From a virus, in the IMG/VR virus record IMGVR_UViG_3300025072_000018, positions 1-34,519 of that record: a stretch of 34,519 bases of DNA, one strand, 5' to 3'. Positions 18,676-26,772 of the stretch are shown in pieces. The stretch's first letter is position 1; the number at the start of each line of letters is the position of its first letter. The position numbers and the translations under genes are program-made. The notes below the pieces were generated by a model. That model did no database searches. It worked only from the letters and a program-made list of their open reading frames with translations, and was not told the origin of the DNA.

Positions 18676-19134
18676 ATGTTAAAAAAAATATTGGTATGTT
18701 TTCTCACTATTCTAATAATAATTCTTCCAATTGAAGCAGCTGCAAATGAATTAGAGGGCAAAGTTACCTCTCTTACCTTAAACGAAAAGGCTCCCTATGC
18801 TGGTGTTTTGTTAGACCCTATTGCTGCATCAAAAATGATTGTAGATCAAAGATATTTAAAATCAGAAATTGAACTTCAGCTAAGAAAAGAATTTCAGCAA
18901 GATCTAGCCAGCAAGAGACTGGCCTTCGATTTACTTAAGGTAGAATACGATTCTTTAAAAATAATACACAAAGAAACTCTTTCCTTGAGAGAACAGCAGA
19001 TTAATGATTTGAACGAACTCCTAAAGGAGGAGATGGGTGACGATCATACTGAATGGTGGGTCATCGGCGGCGTAGCTTTGGGAATTATACTTTCGGTAGC
19101 TGTATTTTATGCAAGTGTTGAAGTTGCTAAATAA
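18676..19134 (+). CDS. Secreted or membrane-anchored protein, lysis-associated candidate
   Basis: 152 residues. A signal sequence (basic MLKK, hydrophobic core, likely cleavage near residues 22-24) leads to a KAPYAGVLLD motif at about 38-47, a helical coiled region (60-118), and a C-terminal membrane helix (128-148). The short motif plus coil plus membrane anchor occurs in phage proteins of unknown role near lysis genes. There is no lipobox cysteine after the signal, so it is not a classical Rz1 o-spanin lipoprotein. It could be a unimolecular spanin-like or structural membrane protein. Its stop overlaps the next start by one base. Confidence 0.6.
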   Translation: MLKKILVCFLTILIIILPIEAAANELEGKVTSLTLNEKAPYAGVLLDPIAASKMIVDQRYLKSEIELQLRKEFQQDLASKRLAFDLLKVEYDSLKIIHKETLSLREQQINDLNELLKEEMGDDHTEWWVIGGVALGIILSVAVFYASVEVAK

Positions 19135-19529
19135 TGAAAAAGAAAGATATTGATTATGTAGCAAGATTAGAAAGAGCCATAAAAGAAAAATATGGTGAAG
19201 ACACAATTCAAAATCCGGCAAAATATTGGGATGAAAACAAAGAAAAAGAATATTTGGAGCAACTCAAGGAGTTTGCTGCAAAACAAAAAATTAAAGAAAC
19301 AATTTCTGGTTTCGATAATGTTGACGGTATTTTAATATCTCGTAAACTAATTAATAAAGAAGTACTTTTAAATTGCCCGACGTGCAAAAATAAAATTAAA
19401 ACGATTAATGATGATATATTTATCATTAAATATGAATGCTGCAATAAATGTTATATAAAATATGTAGAAGGGCGAGAAAATCGTTGGCTACAAGGATGGA
19501 GACCAAAAGATGTCAGAAAAAACACTTAA
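19134..19529 (+). CDS. Zinc-ribbon protein of unknown function
   Basis: 131 residues; ATG overlaps the upstream TAA by one base (TAATG), suggesting coupled translation. The first 55 residues are a charged helical segment. The C-terminal part has a putative zinc ribbon: CPTC at 81-84 and ECCNKC with cysteines at 102, 103 and 106. Such ribbons bind nucleic acid or proteins. Its place just upstream of the terminase block suggests a role in packaging or late regulation, but this is speculation. The last 20 bases overlap the next gene. Confidence 0.65.
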   Translation: MKKKDIDYVARLERAIKEKYGEDTIQNPAKYWDENKEKEYLEQLKEFAAKQKIKETISGFDNVDGILISRKLINKEVLLNCPTCKNKIKTINDDIFIIKYECCNKCYIKYVEGRENRWLQGWRPKDVRKNT

Positions 19530-20052
19530 AGTAATAGAGGGAATTGCCCAGGCAGCTGCTGATAGCTACGACGGCGCCCTGGATGAAAAAGGCGAAGTAA
19601 TTAAGATTGGTCTTAAAAGAGAAGAAGGCAATCCTTTAATAGATTCTAGGATGATGGATGGTTTCAAGGTACGCTGCAGCGGAACCAATATGATTTGTAC
19701 TTACCAATCTCAGATTAAATTACGAGATGTATATGCTACCAAGTTCGAAGATGAATTAGAGCGCACAATGGTTAGTATTGTGAAGCACCTTAAAAAGAGG
19801 TATAAACAAATTACAGGTTCTGCTCTTGGACTTAAATCAGTTGGAGAAGTCGACGCTTTAGTACAAAAGTTGAATAATAATCTCGTTTTTGTTGTTGCAA
19901 CAAAGGTATATAAGATTTCTGGTATGGATGCAGAAGATAAAGCACAGCCTAGCGAAGATAATTTGGAGAAGGATTTTAAAAGCTTTCTTGAATTGGGTGG
20001 TTGGGGAAAGAAGTCTGCGAAGCCAAAGAATGTGACTCGTCGAACAGAATAA
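19510..20052 (+). CDS. Hypothetical protein upstream of terminase
   Basis: 180 residues; the ATG lies inside the previous gene, with a good AAGGATGGAG ribosome binding site, so the 20-base overlap is genuine. I do not recognise a domain. The segment EGIAQAAADSYDGALDEKGE at 10-29 and a KREEGNP motif near 35-42 look conserved in style. The centre is mixed alpha/beta and the last 30 residues are charged. The position directly before the large terminase is where a small terminase often lies, but there is no helix-turn-helix or gp16-like coiled ring pattern, so I do not make that call. Confidence 0.6.
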   Translation: MSEKTLKVIEGIAQAAADSYDGALDEKGEVIKIGLKREEGNPLIDSRMMDGFKVRCSGTNMICTYQSQIKLRDVYATKFEDELERTMVSIVKHLKKRYKQITGSALGLKSVGEVDALVQKLNNNLVFVVATKVYKISGMDAEDKAQPSEDNLEKDFKSFLELGGWGKKSAKPKNVTRRTE

Positions 20053-20053
20053 C

Positions 20054-21637
20054 ATGTCTTACCATCTTTCGAAAGAACAGATTGTAAAAGAAGTTGTTAA
20101 ATCTGGCAAAGACCCAGTATATTTTATTAATAATTATGCTAAGATTTCTCACCCGCTAAGGGGTCTGATTCCCTTTAAGACTTATGATTATCAAACAGAG
20201 ATAATCAAAAATTTTAATGATTTTCGCTTTAATGCTGTGCTAAAAGCAAGGCAGCTTGGCATCTCAACGATAACAGCAGCGTATGTTGCGTGGTTGATGA
20301 TGTTTCATCGTGATAAAAATGTTTTAGTTATCGCAACTAAATTTCAAACAGCTGCAAATTTAGTTAAAAAGGTGAAAGCCATACACAAGCACCTTCCAGA
20401 TTGGATGCGCATATCTGATATTGTAATCGATAATCGAACTTCTTTTGAACTGTATAATGGATCTCAAATAAAAGCTTCGTCGACTAGTGCCGATGCCGGC
20501 CGATCTGAAGCTTTATCTTTTTTAGTTATTGACGAAGCCGCACATGTTGAGGGGCTGGAAGAATTGTGGACTGGCTTGTACCCGACATTGAGTACGGGCG
20601 GCCGCTGCATAGCATTATCAACTCCGAACGGTGTTGGTAACTGGTTTCACAAGACTTGCATCGAGGCCGAATCTGGAGTTAATGATTTTAACTTGGTAAC
20701 ACTTCCGTGGGATGTACACCCCGAAAGAGATAAAGAATGGTTTGATAAAGAAACTAAAAACATGTCACGTCGACAAATTGCTCAAGAACTCGAATGTAAT
20801 TTCAACATGTCTGGTGAAACTGTTTTCCACCCAGAGGATATGGAGTGGATTGGAAGTGTGCTGTGCGAGCCAAAATACAAGACTGGTTTTGACAGGAATT
20901 TTTGGATTTGGGAAGAATATACTCCACAAAATTCTTACATGTTAGCAGCTGATGTGGCCCGCGGCGATGGCGAAGATTATTCTACATTTCATATTTTTAA
21001 ATTAGAAACTGATGAAATCATTGCCGAATATAAGGGCAAGCCGACTCCTGATATTTATGCCAACATGCTTAACGAAATTGGAAAAGAATATGGAAATTGT
21101 ATGATTGTTATCGAGAACAATACAGTCGGCTGGGCAGCTTTAGATAAATTGCAAGAATATGGATATCCAAATATTTATTTTTCTAAAAAGTCGACTCACG
21201 AGTATGTTGACCCACTTATGGCCGGCCATTCCGGAATCGTACCTGGTTTTACTACATCACAAAAAACCAGGCCTCTAGTTATAGCCAAAATGGAAGAGTT
21301 TGTTAGAAATAAACTAATTAAAGTTAAGTCTAGGAGATTATTTAACGAAATGAAAACTTTTGTTTGGCACAATGGAAGACCGCAAGCAATGAAAAAACAT
21401 AATGATGATTTAATTATGGCATGCGCAATTGGGTGCTGGGTCAAAGATACAGCATATTCTATTAACCAAAGAGACTTAGATTACCAAAAAGCTTTTTTAT
21501 CTTCTGTAGGAACATCGAATAGATCATTGAACACATCAATACCAGGTATGTTATCATATGAAAAGATTAAAAGAGAAAATAATCTTGAAGAAAGAAAACA
21601 AGAATATGCTGATTTTACTTGGTTGTTAAAAGGATAA
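20054..21637 (+). CDS. Terminase large subunit (T4 gp17-like)
   Basis: 527 residues. The ATPase domain has the Walker A-like ARQLGIST (65-72), the Walker B FLVIDEAA (156-163) and the coupling motif STPNG (189-193). The RNase H-fold nuclease domain follows with D300 in LAADVARGDGEDYS, E354 in MIVIENN and D451/D452 in KKHNDDLIMA. It is the motor that pumps and cuts DNA into the head at the portal. It is shorter than T4 gp17 (610 aa), mostly at the N-terminus. The start is one base after the previous stop, with no strong ribosome binding site, so coupled translation is likely. The portal gene follows after three bases. Confidence 0.95.
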   Translation: MSYHLSKEQIVKEVVKSGKDPVYFINNYAKISHPLRGLIPFKTYDYQTEIIKNFNDFRFNAVLKARQLGISTITAAYVAWLMMFHRDKNVLVIATKFQTAANLVKKVKAIHKHLPDWMRISDIVIDNRTSFELYNGSQIKASSTSADAGRSEALSFLVIDEAAHVEGLEELWTGLYPTLSTGGRCIALSTPNGVGNWFHKTCIEAESGVNDFNLVTLPWDVHPERDKEWFDKETKNMSRRQIAQELECNFNMSGETVFHPEDMEWIGSVLCEPKYKTGFDRNFWIWEEYTPQNSYMLAADVARGDGEDYSTFHIFKLETDEIIAEYKGKPTPDIYANMLNEIGKEYGNCMIVIENNTVGWAALDKLQEYGYPNIYFSKKSTHEYVDPLMAGHSGIVPGFTTSQKTRPLVIAKMEEFVRNKLIKVKSRRLFNEMKTFVWHNGRPQAMKKHNDDLIMACAIGCWVKDTAYSINQRDLDYQKAFLSSVGTSNRSLNTSIPGMLSYEKIKRENNLEERKQEYADFTWLLKG

Positions 21638-21640
21638 TAT

Positions 21641-23629
21641 ATGCCCCCTAGAAATCAAAACAAAAAGAACCCTAGAAATCCTAAAAATCCGCTTTTTAGA
21701 CAATTAACTAAATTATTATCCGGACCTCTTGTTAGATACAGAAGGCAGGATACAAAGCAACTAAAAAGACGTCAATTAGATAAATATAAATCACGTTTTC
21801 GCTCAGCTAGCGGCCAAGAATTTAAAATGTCAGCCTACCAGGATGTTTATGGCGCCCTGCAGGTTGAGTATTATTCGAATCAGAATAGATTAGATAGATA
21901 CGTCGATTTTGATCAGATGGAATATACTCCAGAAATAGCTTCTGCACTAGATATTTATGCTGACGAGATGACCACTTCCTCGTTATATACTCCTTTACTA
22001 AATATTATCTGTAGTAACTCTGAAATCAAGTCAGTTTTGGAAACTCTCTATTATAATATACTAAACCTTGAGTTTAATTTATATGGTTGGAGTCGTTCTA
22101 TGTGTAAGTATGGAGACTTTTTTCTTTACTTAGATATTGAAGAGGATGAGGGAATTAAGAATGCCATCGGCCTTCCCCCAAATGAAATTGAACGTCTAGA
22201 AGGAGAAGATAAAGAGAATCCAAATTATATACAATATCAATGGAATACTGCCGGTTTGACATTAGAAAATTGGCAAATGGCGCATTTTAGAATTTTGGGA
22301 AATGACAAGTTCGCACCGTACGGTACATCAGCACTAGATGCTGCTCGAAGAATATGGAGACAGTTGACTTTATTAGAAGATGCTATGATGGCATATAGGA
22401 TTGTTCGTTCTCCCGATCGTAGGGTTTTCTATATTGATGTTGGCAACGTACCCCCCGAGGATGTTGAACAATATATGCAGAAAGTTATGACGCAGATGAA
22501 GCGAAATCAAATTGTTGATGTTAATAGTGGTCGCGTCGATTTACGTTATAATCCTCTGAGCATTGAAGAAGACTATTATATCCCGATCAGAGGTCAGGCC
22601 TCGAATACCAAAATAGAGAGCCTCGGAGGCGGGAAATATACCGGAGACATTGAAGATGTTAAATATCTAAGAGATAAACTTTTTAGTGCATTAAAAATAC
22701 CTGCTTCTTATTTGTCTAGAGGAGAGGGGGCCGATGAAGATAAAGCAACTTTGGCGCAAAAAGATGTTAGATTCGCTAGAACAGTTCAGCGACTGCAGCG
22801 TTCAATCATTTCAGAGCTTGAAAAAGTAGGCGTTATACATTTGTTTACGATGGGATATCGTGGAAATGACTTATTATCTTTTAAGCTGGCTTTAAACAAT
22901 CCTTCAAAGATCGCCGAGCTACAAGAGCTTGAACACTGGAAGGCTAGATTTGAGGCAGCTGATGCAGCCAGCGAAGGATATTTTAGTCGTCGTTGGGTCG
23001 CACAGAATATTTTGAATGTTAGTGAACAAGAATTTGGGAGAATGCAAATTGAAGCTTTTTATGATAGAAAACATGATTTCGCTTTGGAACAGGTTGGTGA
23101 GGCTGCAGCTGCAGCCGGCGGAGGCCCCAGTGGCCTAGGCGGTTTAGATGACCTAGGAGCCGGCGGAGAAGAAATGGGTATGCCTGGTGAGCTGGAAGGC
23201 GCCCCTGAGGAAGGTGCACCCGAAGAAGGCGGGGAGGAAGAAGCAGGGCCACTCTTAGCAGCTACAGAGGCGCCATCCCCAGCCGAAGCTCCGGGAAACC
23301 GTGATGATTGGCCCTATACTGGCCGGGATAAATTTGAACGTCGTAAAACTACGACTCCCAGATCACATGGCTGGTATGAACCTAAAGTAAGCGATAAGCG
23401 AAAATCTTCTGGACCACGCCGGCGCTCAATGCTTGGAATGGTGGGAGCAGAATTAGGTAGCAATACTTCTAGAAATACTCTGAAAGGTTATTCAGATTTG
23501 AAGTTACTTTATAACCTTTCAGAAGATCTGGAAGCTAATTATGATGAGGAAGAGGCCAAACTATTTAAAGAAAGTCACGATATCAAAGTTTTGATTGATT
23601 CTTTGGAGAAAACAACTGATGAAACTTAG
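21641..23629 (+). CDS. Portal protein (T4 gp20-like)
   Basis: 662 residues directly after the terminase, with an AAGGAT ribosome binding site. The stretch FRSASGQEFK, then the segment DQMEYTPEIASALDIYADEM and ALKIPASYLSRGEG, follow the T4-like portal pattern: helical stem, wing and the region around the tunnel. The portal is the dodecameric ring at one head vertex through which DNA passes. The C-terminus has a long low-complexity Gly/Ala/Glu/Pro stretch (about 486-550), with GC-rich codons unlike the rest, then a basic segment; this looks like a disordered insert facing the head interior or scaffold. The last 11 bases overlap the next gene. Confidence 0.92.
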   Translation: MPPRNQNKKNPRNPKNPLFRQLTKLLSGPLVRYRRQDTKQLKRRQLDKYKSRFRSASGQEFKMSAYQDVYGALQVEYYSNQNRLDRYVDFDQMEYTPEIASALDIYADEMTTSSLYTPLLNIICSNSEIKSVLETLYYNILNLEFNLYGWSRSMCKYGDFFLYLDIEEDEGIKNAIGLPPNEIERLEGEDKENPNYIQYQWNTAGLTLENWQMAHFRILGNDKFAPYGTSALDAARRIWRQLTLLEDAMMAYRIVRSPDRRVFYIDVGNVPPEDVEQYMQKVMTQMKRNQIVDVNSGRVDLRYNPLSIEEDYYIPIRGQASNTKIESLGGGKYTGDIEDVKYLRDKLFSALKIPASYLSRGEGADEDKATLAQKDVRFARTVQRLQRSIISELEKVGVIHLFTMGYRGNDLLSFKLALNNPSKIAELQELEHWKARFEAADAASEGYFSRRWVAQNILNVSEQEFGRMQIEAFYDRKHDFALEQVGEAAAAAGGGPSGLGGLDDLGAGGEEMGMPGELEGAPEEGAPEEGGEEEAGPLLAATEAPSPAEAPGNRDDWPYTGRDKFERRKTTTPRSHGWYEPKVSDKRKSSGPRRRSMLGMVGAELGSNTSRNTLKGYSDLKLLYNLSEDLEANYDEEEAKLFKESHDIKVLIDSLEKTTDET

Positions 23630-24428
23630 TCATAATAAAAAACGCAATACTGCTTTGATTTACGAAATATTAATTAAAGAATTAACTAAATCTATCTTAC
23701 ACAAAGAGAACGCTAAAAAAGGTACGGTTATCAGCATACTTAAAGAATATTTTGGAAAAGAAAAGATTTTGAGGAAAGAAAAAGAGATATATGACTCCTT
23801 TTCAGAAATTGAAGATTTGCCACAAAAAACTATAGAAAAATTAATAATTGAAGCAAAAAAACAATTTAGTTCAATTAGCAAAAAAGAAGTTTTTAATCAA
23901 CAAACTAACCTGATTAACAAGATGAATAAGACTTTAACAAAAAATATTTGGAAAACTTTTGTTCCCTCTTTTAAAAGACTGGCCACCATTAACCAGATAT
24001 TACAAGAAAATTTGAACCCCAAAAAACAAATATTGCTTGAAAAAAAGTTTTTAGACTCTTTTACAACAAAAACAGAAGAAGATAATGGAAAGTTTCCTAA
24101 AATAAATAATTTAGCTATGAAAAATTTTGTTGAAAAATTTAATGAGCAGTATTCAGCAAACTTAAATGAATCGCAGAAAGAATTTTTAAATAAATATATT
24201 ACATCATATATGGATAATGGTTTAGAGTTTAAAGCGCTTTTGTACGAAGAGATTACACGCCTCTCTACTACGTTAAAAGAGAATATATCTTCTCAAAATC
24301 ATGCAACAAAAGAAAAAATGCAAAAGCTTCTGGAACGTATTTCAAATTACAACCAAAGAAAACTAGATAAAAGCTTAGTACTTGAAATATTCCAAATACA
24401 ATCATTGGTTAGCGAGATAAATAAATAA
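23619..24428 (+). CDS. Hypothetical protein between portal and head genes
   Basis: 269 residues from ATG 23619; an in-frame ATG at 23595 also exists, but GGAG at 23605-23608 fits the later one and gives the N-terminus MKLSHNKKRNTALIYEIL. The chain is almost wholly helical, Lys/Glu/Asn-rich, with coiled-coil potential and no enzyme motif. The GC content is clearly lower than in the portal gene. The position after the portal and before the protease is where T4 has small prohead core genes, so a core or assembly role is possible but unproven. It overlaps the portal by 11 bases and the next gene by one. Confidence 0.65.
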   Translation: MKLSHNKKRNTALIYEILIKELTKSILHKENAKKGTVISILKEYFGKEKILRKEKEIYDSFSEIEDLPQKTIEKLIIEAKKQFSSISKKEVFNQQTNLINKMNKTLTKNIWKTFVPSFKRLATINQILQENLNPKKQILLEKKFLDSFTTKTEEDNGKFPKINNLAMKNFVEKFNEQYSANLNESQKEFLNKYITSYMDNGLEFKALLYEEITRLSTTLKENISSQNHATKEKMQKLLERISNYNQRKLDKSLVLEIFQIQSLVSEINK

Positions 24429-24952
24429 TGCCCATAATCATTAAAATCGTAGAAGAACCTTCAATTGAAACAATCCATCTTAAAGCCAAGAAGACTATTG
24501 ATGGAAATATAATTATTGTTGATCATCCCGAGATTGATATTATGATTTTGCCAGCTCAAAAGAAAGTAGTTGCTTTGCCAAAAGAAGAGTTAGATGACGA
24601 AATACATGAAACTCAGGTTAGATTATTTAAATTTTTAAATTCAAATGGTGTTATAACTTACGATTCTGTCCAAGCTGGAAACTTATTTATGTCGATGGAA
24701 GCTTCATATCCTGACGCCAAAGAAGGTGATTCAATACAATATATATTATTTGCAGTATCAAAATTCTTTGATGGAGATTTACCTTTCTACGTAGATCAAA
24801 AGGAATTTGAAGCAGAAGTAGAGCGTAATTTACTTGAGCCAGAAATCGACGAATACACAGAGTTCGATCCTGAAAGGTATCACAGCGATAGAAAGGGTAC
24901 TTTACGACCAGGCGGCCCAGCTTACGGAATAAATTCAATTTATCGTATATAG
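24428..24952 (+). CDS. Hypothetical protein in the head gene cluster
   Basis: 174 residues; ATG overlaps the previous TAA by one base (TAATG). The first 50 residues are beta-rich (MPIIIKIVEEP, then HPEIDIMILP), the centre is helical, and the C-terminus is acidic and then Gly/Pro-rich. I do not recognise the family. It sits between a helical head-cluster protein and a small membrane protein, and is probably co-expressed with portal and protease. A head assembly role would be guesswork. Confidence 0.65.
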   Translation: MPIIIKIVEEPSIETIHLKAKKTIDGNIIIVDHPEIDIMILPAQKKVVALPKEELDDEIHETQVRLFKFLNSNGVITYDSVQAGNLFMSMEASYPDAKEGDSIQYILFAVSKFFDGDLPFYVDQKEFEAEVERNLLEPEIDEYTEFDPERYHSDRKGTLRPGGPAYGINSIYRI

Positions 24953-24958
24953 GTAATT

Positions 24959-25273
24959 ATGGAATTAATATATTTTATCTTGTGTGCTTACGGCCTAACG
25001 TACATCCTTGCTTACGGTTCAATTTTTAACTCAATGAGGCCAGCGCATGGCAAACTGGGAGAATTGTTCCATTGCCCACTTTGTCTTGGTTTTTGGGTTG
25101 GTGTTTTTTTGTGGGGGATCAATTGTTTCACAGAACTATTTACGTTTGAGTACAATTTAATAAATGGATTACTTTTGGGATGGTTATCAGCCGGGACAAG
25201 TTATTTCTTGAGCATGTTATTAAACGATTTCGGCTTAAAATTTAGAAATACAAATGGAGGTGAAGAGAAATGA
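24959..25273 (+). CDS. Small membrane protein with CPLCLGFWVG motif (DUF1360-like)
   Basis: 104 residues with three or four hydrophobic helices (about 3-22, 42-58, 67-90). The motif CPLCLGFWVG at 39-48 is characteristic of the DUF1360 type of small membrane proteins found in bacilli and many phages; the function is unknown. The two Cys could bind metal or form a disulphide. The gene ends the portal cluster: a structured gap with a terminator-like hairpin follows. The stop TGA is followed by an in-frame open stretch running to the next gene, which I consider coincidental. Confidence 0.7.
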   Translation: MELIYFILCAYGLTYILAYGSIFNSMRPAHGKLGELFHCPLCLGFWVGVFLWGINCFTELFTFEYNLINGLLLGWLSAGTSYFLSMLLNDFGLKFRNTNGGEEK

Positions 25274-25297
25274 AACGGCGTAACATTCCAGAAGTTC

Positions 25298-25320
25298 GTC
25301 GCTGCTGCAATGGTAGCGAT
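25298..25320 (+). promoter_or_regulatory. Stem-loop in the 99-base spacer
   Basis: GTCGCTGC (25298-25305) can pair with GTAGCGAT (25313-25320) over eight base pairs, two of them G-U, around a seven-base loop. It is followed six bases later by a second hairpin that looks like a terminator. Together they make the spacer a structured RNA element; whether it is regulatory or part of a terminator is unknown. Confidence 0.35.
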
Positions 25321-25325
25321 ATCGC

Positions 25326-25356
25326 GTGAGGGTGAGCCTCACAAATTATTTTTTTT
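25326..25356 (+). terminator. Rho-independent terminator candidate
   Basis: GTGAGG (25326-25331), a five-base loop and CCTCAC (25337-25342) form a perfect six-pair stem. A T-rich run follows (ATTATTTTTTTT). It lies after the small membrane protein gene and before the small basic protein gene, in the longest intergenic gap of the window. The short stem suggests partial rather than complete termination, which would lower expression of the downstream head genes relative to the upstream ones. Confidence 0.6.
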
Positions 25357-25372
25357 AAAAGGAGATTTAAAA

Positions 25373-25528
25373 ATGGCTAAAGGCGATAAAAAAGTAGTAA
25401 AAGAAGGAAAAGCTTCTTCGATGGTTTGGGGAATTAAAAATCCTGGCAAGGTTGCAAATCAGGCTCCTCCTGGTGCTGGCAAAGGCAAGATTGGTCCAAA
25501 CTTATCAACCAAAACAGTGAGAAAATAA
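25373..25528 (+). CDS. Small basic protein (51 aa)
   Basis: 51 residues, rich in Lys, Gly and Pro with few hydrophobics, so probably disordered or nucleic-acid binding. The start at 25373 is chosen because AAGGAG lies eight bases before it; an in-frame ATG at 25310 has no ribosome binding site and would run through the terminator hairpin. The sequence has no recognisable domain. It lies just before the prohead protease, so it may be an internal head protein or protease substrate, but this is inference. Confidence 0.6.
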   Translation: MAKGDKKVVKEGKASSMVWGIKNPGKVANQAPPGAGKGKIGPNLSTKTVRK

Positions 25529-25534
25529 TAGAAA

Positions 25535-26152
25535 ATGGCACAACGGCTTTTAAAAGAATATTTTGAGCTGTGCCCAGAAGGTCGATGTCCGGTAAATGTT
25601 TTAACCGAAGCCGAAAAAAGAAAGGCTATGGACGGCGCTATCTATCTTGTGGGCATATGCCAGAAGGCTGGTACCAAAAATGGTAATGGACGAGTATATA
25701 GTAAAAATATTCTTACTCGTGAAATTAAAAATTACCAAAAAGCGGTGCACGAGAGAAGATCTTTGGGGGAACTTGATCATCCTGATGACAGTGTGATTAA
25801 TCTCAAAAATGCTTCTCATTTGGCTATAAAGATGTGGTGGGAGGGAGAAAGTGTAATGGGAAAATTTGAAGTTCTCGACACCCCCTCTGGCCGAATTCTC
25901 AAAGATCTTGTAAAAGCAAATGTCAAGCTTGGTATTTCGTCTCGTGGTTTGGGTTCAGTTAAAGAAAAAGATGGAAAAACAATTGTTGAAGATGATTTTC
26001 AACTTATTTGTTTCGATATGGTCTCTGAGCCCTCAACTCCGGGCGCATATGTACACCCGTCCACAAATATCAATCCAGAAATTAATTTATATTTAAATGA
26101 GTCAAAAAAGGATCGAATTGATCACTTGCTAGATTCAATATTGAGAGATTAA
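25535..26152 (+). CDS. Prohead (capsid maturation) protease, T4 gp21-like
   Basis: 205 residues. The N-terminal AGTKNGNGRVYSKNIL segment (45-60), the catalytic His in GELDHP (H82) and the nucleophile Ser in LGISSRG (S135 or S136) match the T4 gp21/herpesvirus assemblin type of serine protease. It cleaves scaffold and capsid proteins inside the prohead before packaging. No ribosome binding site is obvious, so translation may depend on the small gene seven bases upstream. A helical scaffold candidate follows after one base, as gp22 follows gp21 in T4. The major capsid gene that would normally come next is absent. Confidence 0.9.
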   Translation: MAQRLLKEYFELCPEGRCPVNVLTEAEKRKAMDGAIYLVGICQKAGTKNGNGRVYSKNILTREIKNYQKAVHERRSLGELDHPDDSVINLKNASHLAIKMWWEGESVMGKFEVLDTPSGRILKDLVKANVKLGISSRGLGSVKEKDGKTIVEDDFQLICFDMVSEPSTPGAYVHPSTNINPEINLYLNESKKDRIDHLLDSILRD

Positions 26153-26153
26153 A

Positions 26154-26528
26154 ATGAATAGAGAAGATTTTAAAAAAATTCTTAAGCCCCTGATAAGGCA
26201 AACAGTTCGAGAAGTAATTCTAGAAGAAGGAATGTTGTCAGGCATCATTTCTGAAGTTGTTCGCGGAATGAACACTGGTGTTGTAATGGAAACAAAAAAA
26301 GATTCAGAGCAAGGAAAGCTAGAAGAAGAATATGAGCGTAAACGTCAAGAACGTATTAAACGTTTAAATGAATCTGTCAAAGTGAAGGCTGACGTTTTTG
26401 GCAACGTTCCAGAAATAAGGGAGTCATCACCAGGATCCCCGCTAGCTGGCGTTGCAGCTAACGACGCCGGCGTTGATATAGCCGGTATACTGAATATTGT
26501 TGACGACAAGTGGAAACACATGATATGA
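26154..26528 (+). CDS. Putative prohead scaffold/core protein
   Basis: 124 residues directly after the protease. The N-terminal 70 residues are helical and charged (for example EEYERKRQERIKRLNESVK), with coiled-coil potential; the C-terminus is Gly/Ala/Pro-rich and ends in a short helix. This composition and position fit a small scaffold or core component, but it is much shorter than T4 gp22 (269 aa), so the call rests on context. The end overlaps the bS21-like gene by four bases (ATGA), so translation of the two is likely coupled. Confidence 0.55.
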   Translation: MNREDFKKILKPLIRQTVREVILEEGMLSGIISEVVRGMNTGVVMETKKDSEQGKLEEEYERKRQERIKRLNESVKVKADVFGNVPEIRESSPGSPLAGVAANDAGVDIAGILNIVDDKWKHMI

Positions 26529-26764
26529 GCAAGGGTAAGAGACCAGTTAACGTGAAAGTTGATATAAGAGAAGTTGGCGGAGATATAAATCGCTTAATAA
26601 GAAAATTTATCAAAAAGGTCAAAAAAGAAAGAATAATTGAAGACTATTTAGATAAGAGATTTTATATTAAACCTTCGAAAAAACGTCGACAAGAAAAAAT
26701 TAAAAAATTTCAAAATGCCAGAAAGGCAGAACAAGAAAGAAATAGAAAACTAAATATAAGGTAG
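26525..26764 (+). CDS. bS21-like ribosomal protein homologue
   Basis: 79 residues. The segment RFYIKPSKKRRQEKIKKF (45-62) matches the bS21 core (a ReFYEKPt-type motif followed by a basic helix), and the preceding part INRLIRKFIKKVKKERII fits the first helix of bS21. bS21 is a small, exchangeable protein of the 30S subunit near the anti-Shine-Dalgarno site; phage copies are known from aquatic viruses and may compete with the host protein. ATG 26525 is preferred to GTG 26510 because it forms an ATGA overlap with the upstream stop and has GGAA upstream. Strongly basic overall, with a basic C-terminal tail. Confidence 0.75.
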   Translation: MSKGKRPVNVKVDIREVGGDINRLIRKFIKKVKKERIIEDYLDKRFYIKPSKKRRQEKIKKFQNARKAEQERNRKLNIR

Positions 26765-26772
26765 GAATAAAA

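Noticed and set aside
19510-20052. Small terminase subunit
   Set aside because: The position fits, but no DNA-binding helix-turn-helix or gp16-like pattern can be seen, so it is left as unknown.
25270-25329. A 19-residue open frame starting in the stop of the membrane protein gene
   Set aside because: It is tiny, has no known match, and ends in the terminator hairpin; more likely non-coding.
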